Under the pieces are notes generated by a model. The model was not told the origin of the DNA. It made no database searches and worked only from the letters and a program-made list of their open reading frames with translations. A DNA stretch of 64,000 nucleotides from Patiria pectinifera (Eukaryota > Echinodermata > Asteroidea > Valvatida > Asterinidae): contig CM057141.1 in the NCBI GenBank assembly GCA_029964075.1, forward strand, positions 4,092,001 to 4,156,000, written 5' to 3'. How positions within the stretch are numbered: the stretch's first letter is position 1; each line of letters opens with the position of its first letter. This document shows, piece after piece, positions 35,201-48,795 of this stretch. The position numbers and the translations under genes were made by a program.

Positions 35201-36321
35201 AGGGTTTCTAACACCAAGCATTTTCTCCTCTTATGGATTTTTTTTCGTCTTTTAATGCCCGGTTTAATGAACATCTTGAAGATCTTAAAGCATCTCCCTG
35301 TACAATCTTCTATTGCTCACTCTCTCTCTCTAGCCCTCTACCTGTCTATTAATGTGGCAAGCTCTTTAAGCTGTATGCAAATAAGCCGGGCCCGGGCAGG
35401 TGATAGTAATCGCGGAGAGTTGAGCCCCCAAAGTACAGTGCGTCAGCGCAAGGAGAAGGAGGATAGAGAAAGGGGGGGGGGGGGAGAGAAAACGCAAAAA
35501 AAGGGGGAAAAATCCACATTTTTTTTTTAAATATGGGATTTCTGCGAGCTCGCAACAAAATATCTATGAAATCGAAGACGATCTCGTTAGCCCTGCCCTA
35601 AATCAGCTGCCGTAGATTACCTGGTCGGTGCACTTCTATTATGTATTCGTTCTTCTCTGCTTTATCTGGAAATTGATTTGTACAAAGGGGAAAAAATGGT
35701 TATTAATATTGTTGACATTTATCTCCTGAGGGCAATCTGCCTGTCATTTTAGTGAAAAGCCAAGATTTTTGAATCAGGTTGTTCTGGTTACAGTTGCAAC
35801 ATTTTATGCACATCACATCTTTATTTTGGTTAAATTTGATTCTGTTCCTCCCTCCGAGTTTACAACAAAGTCGGTGTATTATTCTGTGTGCTCATTTCCG
35901 TTAAAGTTAAGCTAAATTTTGTGAATTATCTGTCGGTTACTTGTCTGCAATTTTTATCATGAAATCTGTTAGCTCTAAGTAACAAGCTTATTTGATACTT
36001 TTTACTTTTGCTGTAAATTTCATCTTTTACTTTTCTGTAGTGTTCTATCTCTGGATTGTAATAATCAACCCTTGCCCGGAAATATACCTACATTTTTCAC
36101 GAGAAAATCCTTTTTCAAAGTGAAGATAGGACTTGTACTAAATACCCTGTAATTAGTCCATCTGATATTGCATCATTTGGAAGAAAACAATCAGTGAAGG
36201 TGGTTTTTATACATGCGTTAGCAACAGAATGCGGTTATACGAGACCCCAAACATTTGTGCATACGTTTTCTCTGTTTTCTCAAAATGTAGTATACCCACT
36301 GAGCTGAAACTTGAACAAGTT
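32285..36321. other. Intergenic block with several regulatory-like islands
   Basis: Islands of balanced sequence occur at about 32880-33120, 33640-33960, 34230-34370, 34920-35140 and 35330-35650. The last has a POU octamer ATGCAAAT at 35375-35382, GGGCCCGGGCAGGTG and ATTAATGTGG. A-runs lie at 32766 and 32824 and a G-run at 35471. No coding exon is recognised. Confidence 0.3.
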
Positions 36322-36608
36322 ATTATTGTTATTGTATATTTCTGGTAATGAAACCAAGGATTCCTCAAAAGCGCCCTAGGCACTGTAGCTCGCAAGCCTG
36401 AAGAAACCTGTAGAGAGGAGACAATGAGTCTGAGAAGAAAATACAGTTTTAGTGGTGGGAGGAAAACCCCAGAAGACTATTCTGGGGAAAACCCACAGAA
36501 TCAGATAGGAACTGGAAAACCCGATCCACATGTGGACCAGGTCAAGAATCGAACCCGGGCCATAGAGGTGGAAGGCGAGGAAAGTGCCGCTATGCCAACC
36601 TGACTCCC
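36322..36608 (-). mobile_element. tRNA-derived SINE, family S1, copy 2
   Basis: Same orientation as copy 1. Minus-strand B-box-like GGTTCGATTCTTG, body CTGTGGGTTTTCCCC and GCTTGCGAGCTACAGTG, GGAATCCTTGGTTTC, with an (ATA/AAC)n tail at about 36322-36338. Confidence 0.9.
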
Positions 36609-37307
36609 CTAATGTTGTAATGCACCTTTCTTGGGATTTTTAGCAATGCTGTTGCTTCAGACGAAACAAAATGCACAAGTAAATGTTCCTATGTGCCTCT
36701 AAAAGGGGGAGGGGAGGGGGTAATTGTAAGGGAGGGTGCCAAGGGGGCTAGGTGGGGGAGGGGGAATGGCAGACAGCTGATCTCCTATGATATATGTAGG
36801 TCGATCAAACATACCTGAAACGTCACTCCGAAGAATGGTTTGCAGAAGCATCTAGCGATCTGAATGAATCAGAATACTGATGTTCCCCAGTGTCCGACCC
36901 ACGAAACCCCTCTGCTAAGCAGAGCTCTGGCATTTACGTCTTAAAGGTTACCGTAAAGACCTGAGCATGGCTTATGGCACTGGCCAGTCCTGAGTCGTGA
37001 CATTAACGCGGCATTATCACTGGAGATACGCCGTGTTTGATTTGGGGTTTCAATCGGCAGAAAATCCAGGGAATTTAAAAGTATCTTCTGCGCACTGTCC
37101 TCATTCTGCTATACATCTGGGGCATTTTCATCATAAAATAAAACATTTCCAACTTCAAGTGCAAGGCCGAAGTATTTGTCCTTTTGAAGGGGAAACTGTA
37201 ATGTATTGGATTAGTTTCAAATTTACATTAGATTTATTCAAAGTTATACATGGCATGGCAAGGCCTAGGTGACCGGTAAGTTTGTTGTTTTAAATTTAGT
37301 GCAAGCT

Positions 37308-37391
37308 GTTGTGCAAAACTATTGCCCCATGAAGGATTATCTGAACAAAATAGTCAGCACAATGCTTTGCCAGAAATTGCAGGAGGCATTC
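37308..37391. mobile_element. Family M2 MITE fragment
   Basis: GTTGTGCAAAACTATTGCCC, ATTATCTGAACAAAATAG and CAGCACAATGCTTTG align with the interior and right half of the element at 26191-26297. The left end is missing. Confidence 0.75.
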
Positions 37392-37953
37392 ATGATTGGT
37401 CTTTAGACCGTAATCACAAACAGTTTCCAGTGCGAGACGTACCCCACGAACTCGGTTCCTCCCCAGAATACTTAAATGCTGCCCTCTTGGGGATAGGAAT
37501 GGTTTTCCCTGCTTTTGTTTGGGAAAGTGTGTCACACAATGTTCATTGAAGGAATTCTAGTTGAAAGAATTTTAGAAATCTGCTTTTGGTATGGCAGCAT
37601 GATGATAAGTTTTTGAATGGGATTTTTTTTCAAGGAATTGTGTTTGATTTCTCTCAGTAATAAGTAGCTCTTTTTAAAAAAAAATTTAAAACTTTTTTTA
37701 GGGCCATTGATTTTGTTTCAAAATGTGTGTTTTCAATTTCAGGAAATCATAAATTACATCTTCTTTTTTTTAATCATTAAAAATTATCAGTTATGCACTT
37801 CATCATGTTTATCATAATAGTGGCTGCACAATTTTTGAACCATTTTCCTACAGAATTGACAAAATTATCCAAAGCTGTGCAAAAAAGGGGTGCTTTATGG
37901 GATGAGTTGAAGATTTTGACATCCCTACCCCAGCCCTGGCCAGGCCAGGCCTG

Positions 37954-38008
37954 GCCAGCCCAGCCCAGCCCAGCCCAGCCCAGCCCAGCCCACCCCAGCC
38001 CAGCCCAA
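37954..38008. repeat. (CCAGC)n minisatellite
   Basis: About ten CCAGC units with one interruption. Encodes a spurious PAQPSPAQPS frame. Confidence 0.95.
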
Positions 38009-39559
38009 CCGATCCCTGGCCTTCACCATCCCTTCCCACCCTATCCCTGCCCCACAGACCTTCCCCCCTCCCAATCCCCCAGTCAAGCCAGCCTGATGAA
38101 TCAGCGCTCTTGTTATCCTCAGCAAAGGGCATTTGCATGTGTTAAACACACTCCTCATTCCCTCCCCATCCTCACAGTGATACCTCGCATCCTGTATCCC
38201 CTCTGGGCGCAACCCTATTATTTCACCTGTTCCAGTGAGAAGGACTTCCCGGGTCTCTCCATTGTTGAATGGTCAAACGGCTCTGCCGAACGAAGCCCAC
38301 AGATCCCTCCATTGCCACTCTTTGAGCCCCGATGTATCTTAATGTCTCTTTAACCTGAATGCATTTTTTCAAATGATAGTGTGAATGCGTAATTTCTGTC
38401 GAGTCGATCTAAATCCATAGAGGTGTCGAGGAATCCGGCAAAGCCCACGATATGAATATTTGTTCAAAGTAGTCTTTCCGCATCATGATTCATGCATTGA
38501 CACTGCCAAGGAAGCTACTTTTGTTTCAAAGATATCTATTTTTACAGGTGAGTGGCATATCCATCAATGATAACATGATATAACAAGAAATACTGGTGTG
38601 AAAGAAATGTGATATCAATCTGATATCTGAAAAGTCAAAATGCTGTCCAAATGTTTCTGTTGATGTGTATCCGTTGTTTAGAAATAAAACCACAAAATAA
38701 AACACCCGGATTTATTCACACATATCTTGACTCAATTTTGACTGTTTTTCTTGTTTTAGGTTTCATGAAGGAAATATAGGTTTGCAAATGAAATAGTAAG
38801 CACAATGTGTCAGAGACAGTACACACATTGAATGACATTTTGGCTGATATACTGTTTTTGCCAAGTAGGCCTATATATATGCACATGTACATGTAGTGGC
38901 AAATTACTTTGTTTTTAGAGCCTCATGCAAGTATCATTCTTGCCAGTCTTGCATATATGTATCTTAGCTAGCTATGCTTGTCCTACACAATTCTGCACCA
39001 CTGGTCATGCATATGTATTAACACTAGGAACTCTGGGAAATTATTCAAATTGGGTCATTTGCATATTAACTCCTGACCAATGCGGAGGGCAGATTTGTTC
39101 TCTGTGTGGTTGTATATACCTGCAGTAGATTGCCAGCTACCAATCAGTTCATCTAAAGGGTGGAGTCAGATGAATGTTACCGGGGGGGGGGGGGATTGCA
39201 AAGGAAGTTGGATCTGTTCCAATTGCAGTTGTCCGAATGCTACACTTCGAAACAAAAATCCATAATTTATATCCCGTCATTCGTGAACAACAGTTAAGTA
39301 AATTTTGAAATAAACACTATCTGTTATTGCATATTTTGTTGATTTATTTTTTACAACAAACAAATGCATTCCATGCATATTCTCACGCAAAACTGTCCGT
39401 TTTGATGGATTGATATTAGAATTGTGGTTATGGAAACCAGCTCTTGAAAAAGCAGCCCATGATTTGAAAGCCACCCAAGTAGCTTGTAGATTGTTTGGGG
39501 AGACTTCGGAGTACATGATGCATTTGAGTACTGTCCCACTTCGTTTTTAAAACAAATAA

Positions 39560-40330
39560 ATTCCGCGGGCTGCCCGCAGTGGAATCTTTATCTTCATCTC
39601 GCATCACAATTCCTGTACCTGTCCAAAAGAGAAAGCCATCAGCCTCGATAAGTCAGAATTAGACTGATAGTTTCCCGAGTCAGCCTGTTGGCACGCAATC
39701 ACCTTCCGCGATACGCTTCCCCAATCAGTTGGGGATCAAACCGCGGGGGGACAAAGTTTGTGATTTGAGGCAGGCAGAGGGACCGGCGGGTGCATCGAAT
39801 GTGGAATCCATGTTCACTCGCATACTACAGTCGGTAATCCCCGACCTAGTGACAGTAATCTACCTACCCAGTGCCGGTTGCCAATTTACACAGAACTTAA
39901 CGCTTTGTTACAAGCGGCCCACATAAGTACACATCTCGTTGGTCTTAGGCGATTGCGCGATTTGCTTCTGGTCGGCTGGAGAAGCGCACGGAGTTTGGGC
40001 ACTCGGGATACCGTCATCGGTCCCATAATCCCTCTATCCCCGGTATCCCGCACATCGGTTAACCTTGGTAATGAAAGCCGGCATAATTCAATTCTGGAGG
40101 CAGAAATACAATTATGCAATCCTGTCATATGTATATCTACAATGCTTGTTTGTTCTGACAGATGACTTTACTGAGCGAGTACAGAGCGTGCAGTTGTCTC
40201 AATTTACTCGGACCTCGGTCTTATCAAACATGAAAATTGTACGAGCACGGTCACACTTCACTTGGTGGATTTCATATTCAATTACAAATTAATCTTGCTC
40301 GTAGCTGACATGAAATTGCGCATTAGTGTA
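39560..40330. promoter_or_regulatory. Candidate conserved non-coding cluster
   Basis: About 770 bp of complex, moderately GC-rich sequence without homopolymers, in an AT-rich desert. Motifs include AATTAGACTGATAG, AATTCAATTCTGG and TTCAATTACAAATTAATC. Overlapping open frames on both strands suggest constrained composition, but I recognise no protein. Confidence 0.32.
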
Positions 40331-41127
40331 CCCTAGGAGGTAAATTTTCATCTTGATAACTTCATATTGTCTAAAAAGACAAAGGTTCTTTTGATTTGTA
40401 CTAGGAAATCAATAGATAATGTTGACAAACGTGTTCACCCCGAATGTCCTTTTTACATGTCAGGGTACAGACACAAGTATTAAGTCAGAATGAAACGTTT
40501 GTTGTGCTTTGCTCGTCCATGACACTGCCCAAAATTGTCCTCTTGAGGATAAGTTTGTGAAAATCACCATTTTCAATACTTGCTTTTGCCCCTTTCCTCC
40601 AGGCGCGATTCTAGAGCCTATATTTTAGGGGGGCTATCAGGGGTCAATCCAAAGTCTTTTGCAAATGTAGAGTGTTTTTTTTTCACCGGACATTTAGCCT
40701 CCAAAAATGGTGGGGGCTCGTACTATATTTTAAATGGGGATCGCTGATCAAATCCTACAATCATGCATACACTATATTACCCTATAGCAAATGTATTTGG
40801 CGTTTTTTGGGGGGGGGGGGAGACTGTTCGCATGTGACGTAATCTAACATTTGCTACTTCTATTCATTTTTTGGGGGGGGGAGGGGGCAATTCTTTTTGG
40901 GGAGGCTAAACAAACATTGTAGAACCGCGCTTGCTTTCCTCACTGATGTAGTTTTACAAGCACTGTATGCTCAGTGTTAAACTCTCATCATCGTGCGTCA
41001 AAACATCAAAAGTAAGAAACCAATTTGGCATAACACTGTGACATAATCAGTTGTTTCCTCACTGGGTTTAAATCACCAACAAATGTACAATTTTATTCGA
41101 GATAGAATTATCATGTTGTCACTTGTC

Positions 41128-41330
41128 TGGGCAATTCCATAAAATCCAATTGTACGTCCCACTACATGATCTACATGCATAAGGACGTTAAGGTGGTGGT
41201 GTGCATTAGTTTGGTCTGTCTTTGTTTTCTACTCTTTAGAGTCAAATATTAGTGATGTATCACATTCACTTTTCCAACAGCAGCTCATTAAAGTGTCTGA
41301 CATGTACATCCAAATTGATGGAATTGCCCC
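41128..41330. mobile_element. ~200 bp TIR element
   Basis: GGGCAATTCCATAAAATCCA at the left and TTGATGGAATTGCCCC at the right are inverse complements, followed inward by TGTACGTC / GACATGTACA. Non-coding interior. Target site unclear. Confidence 0.7.
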
Positions 41331-42127
41331 ATTACAGATTGTCTAAAAGGTGAATATAATAACATATTAGCAATATTGCATACAACCTCTATGCCATTCC
41401 CCAACCAACCAAATAAAAAAACTAAGGCAAACTCTTTTGTTAGTTGAGTCTGTTATTGCAAATAACAAATGTTGATAATTAATAAAAGTATTGATAATCA
41501 ATACTGCAGAATTAATTAAAGCATGTTTGAAGATAAGCGTGAAACAGAAGTGCAAAATTTGAAAAATGTAATTTAGGAAGTGGGAATCTTTTAATTGTAT
41601 GACATTAATTTTCGTCATGTGGAATGTGTGATTGAATTCTCAACACTGGTTTGAATTCATTACTAATTGCAGTCATTTTTTTTAATTAGAAAATGACAAT
41701 TTATGCGTTTTCATCTCGCCAAAATCTTGCTTGAATTCCAAAAAAATAACTGGCTTTGGTCTAGACTGATAAAATATTCTAAGGGGCAGTTTAATTAAAT
41801 TTGTAGTGCCTTCTAATTTCAGAAATTTAAATGTGTTTATCTGGGTGAATTTCTGAAATTCAGGGGAATGCTCTTCCCAAAAGTTTAAAAATGTGAGTTT
41901 TATATTGTTTGAAAAATGTATTTTTGCTTGAGGAAGGGATTTATTCACACCCTCCACAGAGTCTCCTCCAGAAAACAACAATCTACCTGATGATTCTGGC
42001 AATAACTTTAAATAAAAAAATGACCTGAACAAAAGTTAACTGAGAAGTTGCTTGTTGTTGCTTGTTGTTTAAAAGAAGAAAATGTCAGATACAAATATGG
42101 GATATGGCTGAACAAGGTTGGATTTAA
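41331..42127. other. AT-rich intergenic block
   Basis: Featureless apart from homopolymers. A 116-codon minus-strand frame is AT-rich chance sequence in my judgement. Confidence 0.35.
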
Positions 42128-42295
42128 AGGGAATAAACAACATTTGCAAAAAAAAAACAAAAAAAAAAACTACCAAATTATTATGAAGTACCTTACTGGA
42201 CTGTTAGTGAATGACAGTCTAAAGCATCCTGTAAAATCATGGCACCTGGTGTGCTGTCTTTCTCAAGAAAAGTGGTATTTTTGTATCAATTTCCA
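42128..42295 (+). mobile_element. TTAA-family 1 MITE, copy F (truncated)
   Basis: Starts AGGGAATAAACAACATTTGC after TTAA (42124-42127) and follows the family to TTTTTGTATCAATTTCCAA, breaking off where the palindrome would begin. The sequence after it (42296-42420, with GGAAAAAATCCTGGCGACGC-like words) appears to be another transposon remnant. Confidence 0.87.
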
Positions 42296-43638
42296 ATTCA
42301 AATGTTCCCCCGCCCACCATCGAGAAATGATAAATTGAGAATATGCTAGAGAAAGTGCAAGGATTTTGAGAGCTTGCCTCCTCCAGAAAAAATCCTGGCG
42401 ACGCCCATGCGTAGGATAGGTCGGTGACGTTTCAAATTTGTCGAAAATGGTCACTTGCCGAAGGCTACTTGGTTCATCCACAGATCTTTCTCGCATATGA
42501 CGTTCTTTTAACAATGCATACCAATAGAATGACAGCAGTATTACAAGGTTACAATTATCACCCCAATATACGGCCAAACTGCTCCTGTACCGGTATCCAT
42601 CAGCTATAAACCATCTTGGCTCGTTGGAGCATATAATGCGCGACGTCTTTATCGATGCGCCATCCCGAACGGTGTGACTGCCTATTAAGTCCAATCGCTA
42701 CAACTAGCAAATGTGGCGTATTATACTTCCTCCACCATACATAAAACCACCACCCATGATGAAACAGCAAATTGCTGCCATGGTGATCCAAGACTTTGTG
42801 AATTTATGTCGACATTGATTTTTTTTTTTTTTTTACTCCTCGTCCCTCTATGCTCTACTCCCATCTACCACCCCGCTCTGACAGAAATCTTTTTGACCGT
42901 GGTTGATGGACTTGAAACGTGATATTGACATTAATAAAATGTGGCTCCTCAATACACGGCTATCGATGCAACTACATGTGCTGATAAGATAGATGATAAA
43001 CCGAGGCCCGTTTGTTTCTTGATTCATTTATGAGTCCAGAGGAAGATCAATGGACGACTAAAGCCGTCTGCTTGCAATATTTTCATATACTTTGTAATAT
43101 TTTTTTTTATACCTCGGTAATAGCTTTTAGTGTAAACAGCTTGCCTTGGAAAGATGTAGGTACACGTCTAAGCCTGCTTAGTGTTTCCTGAATGTGTCTC
43201 ATGTGGATGTCTTTTTAAAACAATATTTCATAGTTAGGTTTTTTTAAGGGAGGTTATTTTATGATAATGTGGCTGCCAGCTGTTCCCTTCCTGGATATCT
43301 TGATAAAAGGGGATTTGGTATCACTGGTGTGTGTGTGTGTGTGTGTGTATGTGGGGGTGGGAGGTGTCAGGGGGAGGGGGAGGGATAGAAAGAAAGAGGG
43401 GTGGTCTCACTTTTGAAGTCAGTCCAAATTTGATTGGCAATTTGTACAATTTTGACTTTTCTAGTTGCTCTAATCAAATATGCAGCAGTGATAAAGATTG
43501 GGTATCATTTGTGTCTGACTAAAAAGTGCTTAATTGTTCTAGATAAGTACAAACTGATTTCATATTTTTAAATCAAATCAACACTTGGGGAAAAATCCAC
43601 AACTTTTGCCCCCACCCAGTTGAGTTTGAGTGTCTTAA
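42296..43638. other. Intergenic block
   Basis: Transposon remnant at the start (CTCCAGAAAAAATCCTGGCG), a T-run at 42819, a (GT)n microsatellite at 43326-43349 followed by G-rich sequence. The 143-codon minus-strand frame at 42263-42694 crosses the end of copy F and is not a gene. Confidence 0.4.
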
Positions 43639-44150
43639 AGGCAATTTTCTTTTGCTGTAATTTTCAGAAATGAATGGATTTGGGGGTAGTATGTTATAAC
43701 GAATATTGTTACAATGACCTGTTTAAAGTTCGGTGTCCATAGATGCTGGAACAAAACAAGAAATTTGCTGTTGCCTGTATGGGTCCCTGACCCTACTTCA
43801 GATGAAACAAAGCAATTTATAGACGTCGGGGAATCGTCAGGTCAGGGAACCGACTAGCTGGCTTGCACCCATTCACAGATGTGTAACTGACTGCAAACAA
43901 TATGTGGACGTACTAAATTTGGTGAATTGGGGCAGTATTTGAACAAAAAGTCAGTTTTTCCCAACGATGGTCGGCTGACCATCGTTGGAAATTGATACAA
44001 AAACTCCACTTTTCTTAAAAGTGACAGCACACCAGGTGCCATGATTTTACAGGACGCTTTAGACTGCCATTCACTAACAGTCCAGTAAGGTATTTCATAA
44101 TAATTTGGTAGTTTTGTTTATTGGATGTTTGCAAATGTTGTATATTCCCT
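43639..44150 (-). mobile_element. TTAA-family 1 MITE, copy G (near full length)
   Basis: Bounded by TTAA on both sides (43635-43638 and 44151-44154). Inverse orientation, ends AGGCAATTTTCTTTTGC and GCAAATGTTGTATATTCCCT. Palindrome at 43961-43988 with arms CCAACGATGGTCGG and CTGACCATCGTTGG (one mismatch). Hairpin CCCTGACC / GGTCAGGGAACC present. The best-preserved alpha copy for a consensus. Confidence 0.94.
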
Positions 44151-47100
44151 TTAACCTTATTGGTGTAGGGTATTGTTATTTCCATGGTGCCCCACTGACA
44201 GAGGAAGGATTACCAATAGATCAATTGCATTCAGCAGCCATATTTGAGGTGTGTTTTTGTTATGTTCATTCATTAACAATCAATGCACATGGGGTCTACT
44301 GGTGCATATCTCTGTTGAACAAGCAAACAAATGCAGATGGCTGCAGCTAGTGCAAAATGATCTATTCCCATGTGGAGCAGTCAAGGAGGTTCATCCCGGT
44401 CAAGACGCTTGACTGTTGCAGAATGGAAAGTTGCTCATACGCCTTGACATAAATGGTGCTGATGGTGATGATGATGATGGTAGTGCAGGTCACATCAATG
44501 ACGATGAAGATGACGATGACAACGAAGATGACATTGTGAATGACAGTGATGACGATGATGTCACAGTGACCGTGACTGATATTGATGCCAATGACAGCAT
44601 TGATTGATGATAACACTGATTGATGATGATGATTATGATGACAGTGCAAACGATGATAAGATGTCACGGGGGAGGACGACGGAGTCCATGGTTGTGATTT
44701 TACTGTATTTCCTTCATTGTAAACTGTATCATTATTCTTTCATCGTTCATCCTGATCAGTCTCATGTATTGCATCTTCAAATCTTCAATCCTATTGTGTA
44801 CAACTGATGATTAATCACTTGGTGGAGTTGGGATGCTGTTCAGCAGGAATTTGCGCTATTATGCATAGAATTGCATGGAGGGAATGGAAGCTATCTTTGT
44901 CTTGGTCAGTAATCACAAGCAGCTTGGACGTTCAAATTTAATTTTCATCTTCGCAGCTTCTGTTCATCTAAATTTCTAAGTCCAGTGGATGGCAAAAGGA
45001 CTTGTTTCCATTTTGTGATCATAGCTAAGAGACGTAATTTAGGTTGGAGAGCTCTTGAAGATACTTGCCAATTCAGTACCTCAATGGTTAATGAAAACAG
45101 TGCCCCTAAAAAAGATTTCAAGTTCAGCATAAATCTCCAAGAAAGTTGCAAAATGGTTTCACCCGCACCACACGAAGGGGGTTACTGACCAAACGACCTA
45201 CATTCGCTGTCCTACATGCGGCCATCGATCCTGCACTTTTCCCTTCTCAGATTGTAAAGATTTTGATTATTGTGATCCAGTCCCTGGATGGCAGTAACCC
45301 GAGACGCTGCCGATTTCTGGAGAGTCCACAATGCCACGGCAGCGGGGGCACTTGTAGGCTGTGCAATTAATCAGCCCAAATGAACAGATTCTAAAATGAG
45401 ATACCCGGACAGATCTCAATTCTGATTCCCTGAAAAGCCTACGGAGTAACAAAGTATCGCCTCATAGTGCGAAAAACACTAATCCTCTTAATGTACTCAC
45501 AGACAAGAGGCGAGAAGAAGAAAAAATGGCTTAGATGGCGAATAACAAAAAAAAAAGGAGGAAAGTGGGCCAAAATATAAGAAGAGATCTCAAATAATGA
45601 AATCGAATCTTAAGTGTACTCGGTGTGGGAGTTTGGAGGTGTGATAAGTAAAATGACACTCCAATTCTTTTTTTCTCTTTGGGAATTCTGTCTTATGGTC
45701 TTGACGGGTATATTTTTGTACAAACAAGTTGCTAATTAGATGAGCATGAAACGTGGAGGTAGTTTTTATGTCAGCTTTTCGAAGATCGTGAGCTGTCATC
45801 TTTGCTTGCCGATTTTGAAATGTAGAAAATACATGAATATACAATCCAGAATTTCATTCAGTTCTGATTTGCTCCTTTTTTCAATATAATTTTGTGTGTG
45901 ATGGTTTTGATGCTGTGATGATGCTTGTCTGTAGTTTATATCACCATTGGTAAAAATCAACAGCCTACAAACAACTTCAAGTGAAGTCTCTTCCAAAACT
46001 AATTTCAGAAGCGTTTCTCCTGCGTCAGTGAAACATACAAATCAGTACAAAAAGTATATGACAGTAAATAAGAACCTGATGACTTTATAAACTTGGTATT
46101 TCTTTTGTTTAAGGCCGGCATCAATATGCAAATGAGTACCGCAAATGAGAAAAATGGGTCAGCAGAGCAAAACAAGAAGTAGCAATCTTCCTCCACTTTT
46201 TCTCTTCCTTTTATTTTGTCTTAAGTGCGGGCTAATCCTGCTAATCTTCCATGTTTTTGCGAGGCTGATCAGGTTGCTGGAAGCCCCCTCAAGCTTGTTC
46301 ATGTTTGTGGTTCATGTCTTCTCTCCTCTCATGGCATATCATCGTCCCGTAATCATCGCTGATGGAGGACTCCTGCCAGCTGAATTAGAAATCCATGTCA
46401 CAAATGAGGAAAGAGAGAGGTTGAGAGAGAGGGAGGGGGGCTCGGCGTCCCAGAAAGTGACAGTCCGCGCGACTTAAAGGGACGGAGTGCACTTGTTTGT
46501 CAATAGTCGTCCGCTGAAATCTATACCACCGTTTGCAGAACGGCGACCAATTTCATGGCGCTGCTAATTAGCAAAGACATAGTATAAGCATCAAAATAAT
46601 TGCGAAGCCAGAACGGGTTACATGTTTAAGTGTCATGAGATGTTGATTGTTTGTGGATATCTCGGCTCCTTGCTGAGCAGTATCTCTTGCTTTCTGGTTG
46701 CAGATTTGAAGATTGGTACTTGGTATGTTTAAGTTCCTTGTTTTTTGCCTCTTTATGACATCACGACCAACAGAGGAAGAGTGTTAACCTGGGCCAATTC
46801 AGCAAAAGCAAGGAGAAGAATGCAATCCCTTCAGCCCCTCCCCCCATCAGAGTTATTTTTGTCAGAATGAACAATTCAAAGACAATGCCAATTTCGCATT
46901 TTTTTGGGGGGGGGGGCAACCTTATTTCTTTATCCATTCCACCAATTTTTGGATCATGCTTGCTCCAAAATGTGTTCTCTCTAACATTGTTTGTAATAAT
47001 ACATGTACATTGCCAGCAAAAATATCAATTGATAGTGGAACGTCGCTATAGTGAACATTGCTGTATTATTCAAAAGTCGGCAAGTGTTTAAAGTCGTCTT

Positions 47101-48795
47101 TCAGTGACTACCAGGGCATGCAGGGTGAAGTTCTGAAGGGCGCTATTTATTGAAAAGTGAGCACTGGAGCACCTGCAGCTTAACATCGCTGTATTTAATG
47201 ATTGCTATTACGAACAATTTCTGTGGATCCCACGATGTTCGTTATCATGAGCGGTGCTCCATTGTAGTGACAATTTTGGCCGAGTTCGTTTAGCAAGGTT
47301 CTGTTGACACTTCATTTGTATGACCACTCCATCAAAGAACTCAGGTGCCAAACATCCCTATTTATTGACAGCCAATTTTGTATTTAAACTGCCTCGCACT
47401 CTCTGATAGAGTCAGAGAACAGATAAAGAGTCAGAGAACAGAACATGTGCCACTGACCTATGACCTCTTACACAGGCTGATGAATGTAAGTATGTAAATT
47501 CTACGAGTATGCAAGCTCAGATCGAAGCTTGGATCGAAGCTTGGTAAATTGAACTCCAAAAAGTGAAATTGAAGAAGCAGTGAGGGGATTGGCTGTCTTG
47601 GTATGGCAGGTAGCCAGTCTAGAACACCCATTAATGCATCACACATGCCCGCATCGACTGTGCCATACTTGACCGATTTACTGATCATGGGTAAATCCCG
47701 AGAACGAAATCAAGCGCTGAATTCATGCCACAAAAGTGGATATTTTTTATTAAGAATTACAAAATTGCAGTTTGGGAACCCTTGCCTTTTAGACTGCACT
47801 ATAGACCAATACTGCACACACATCCGAGGCCCCCCTCAATGGAGAAACATGCTATTGTACAAAACAAACTTGTAACAACACGACAACTATAACAACACCC
47901 ACCTAAAAATGTCAGTCATATGCACTAGCCACAATCTCCTACATGAAGTTGCAGACAGACATACCGCAAACAAAATAGCAGTCAGTAAAAGGGTATTATC
48001 GTATTGGAATTAAGGTGTTAGCAGCTAACTGATGTACTCCTGGAAGAGGTCATTTGCACCACTGCCAGCACTTTAGGGGGACCGCACAGTGGATTAGGGG
48101 CACAGGGTGACTGAAATTGGAGGCGACCTCAAAATTTGATCGCATAATTCCAGCTGCTCCCAACATGCTCCGCTGAATGTACAGTTTGATGATTTTTTTT
48201 TTTTTGGATGCCCAAAAACCTACTCCACTGTGCTCTAATCAATCGCGAACACAGCCCCAGCCAACACACAAGTATCAATAAATTTGTCACAGGCGATGGT
48301 CGGTCTAATTCATGCGTGCATTCAAATTTCCGCCGCAATACGCCTCCATTATTGCGGCCACAAAAGCCGGTGGATAAAAACTCATTTGGAGAAATAAAGA
48401 CCTTCCAAAGCACGCGAAATTGTGAGAGAGAACATCTCTTTATTTATCTTTCTTGGCGGACTGGTGGGGGGGATGTTCGTCGACTGGTAAGTGACGCTCT
48501 GAGTTAATCATTCAGGATGGAATAGGTTGGCGATGTTTGCGGACCTCATGACAATTATAACTCTAATGAAGCAAAGATTATTTCAAGGCCCATGGAATCA
48601 TTGGAACATGCATTAATTTTTCTAAAATTAATTTCATAGAATGTGTCTGTGTGAGTGGCACTTGGACATTTGCAACAAACACAACTGAATTTTGTAGCAG
48701 CTGAACCATCAACCTCTGCAAATCTGAAAGCAAATTTGAGTTTCTAATTCAAAAGTGAAGGAAAACGGTGAAGAGAATACTTTTGTTATTTTCCA
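44151..48795. other. Intergenic desert with regulatory-like islands
   Basis: A GAT/GAC-rich low-complexity tract is at 44457-44640. Balanced islands lie at 45150-45460, 46080-46660 (with ATGCAAAT at 46126 in ATATGCAAATGAG) and 48100-48520. An M2 MITE end is at 47825-47855. No exon recognised. Confidence 0.3.
44457..44640. repeat. GAT/GAC-rich low-complexity tract
   Basis: Degenerate trinucleotide repeat giving a spurious Asp-rich frame on the + strand and a His/Ile-rich frame on the other. Confidence 0.85.

Larger units (their letters stand above)
36609..41127. other. Intergenic desert with repeats and regulatory-like islands
   Basis: Contains a ~40 bp scrap of family 2 (GTTGCTTCAGACGAAAC, about 36650-36690), a MITE fragment (37308-37391) and a CCAGC minisatellite (37954-38008). 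Balanced islands lie at 38090-38360 and 39560-40330. G-runs and a decayed transposon stretch lie at 40600-40930. The 186-codon frame at 37793-38353 is driven by the CCAGC repeat and is not called. Confidence 0.3.

Noticed and set aside
37793-38353. 186-codon + strand frame with PAQPSPAQP repeats
   Set aside because: The frame is kept open by the CCAGC minisatellite. The flanking translation has no domain character.
42263-42694. 143-codon minus-strand frame
   Set aside because: It crosses the end of MITE copy F and an adjacent repeat remnant. The translated 'GRRQDFFWRRQA' type string is typical of translated invertebrate transposon ends.
44416-44607. Asp-rich frame
   Set aside because: It is a translation of a GAT/GAC low-complexity tract.
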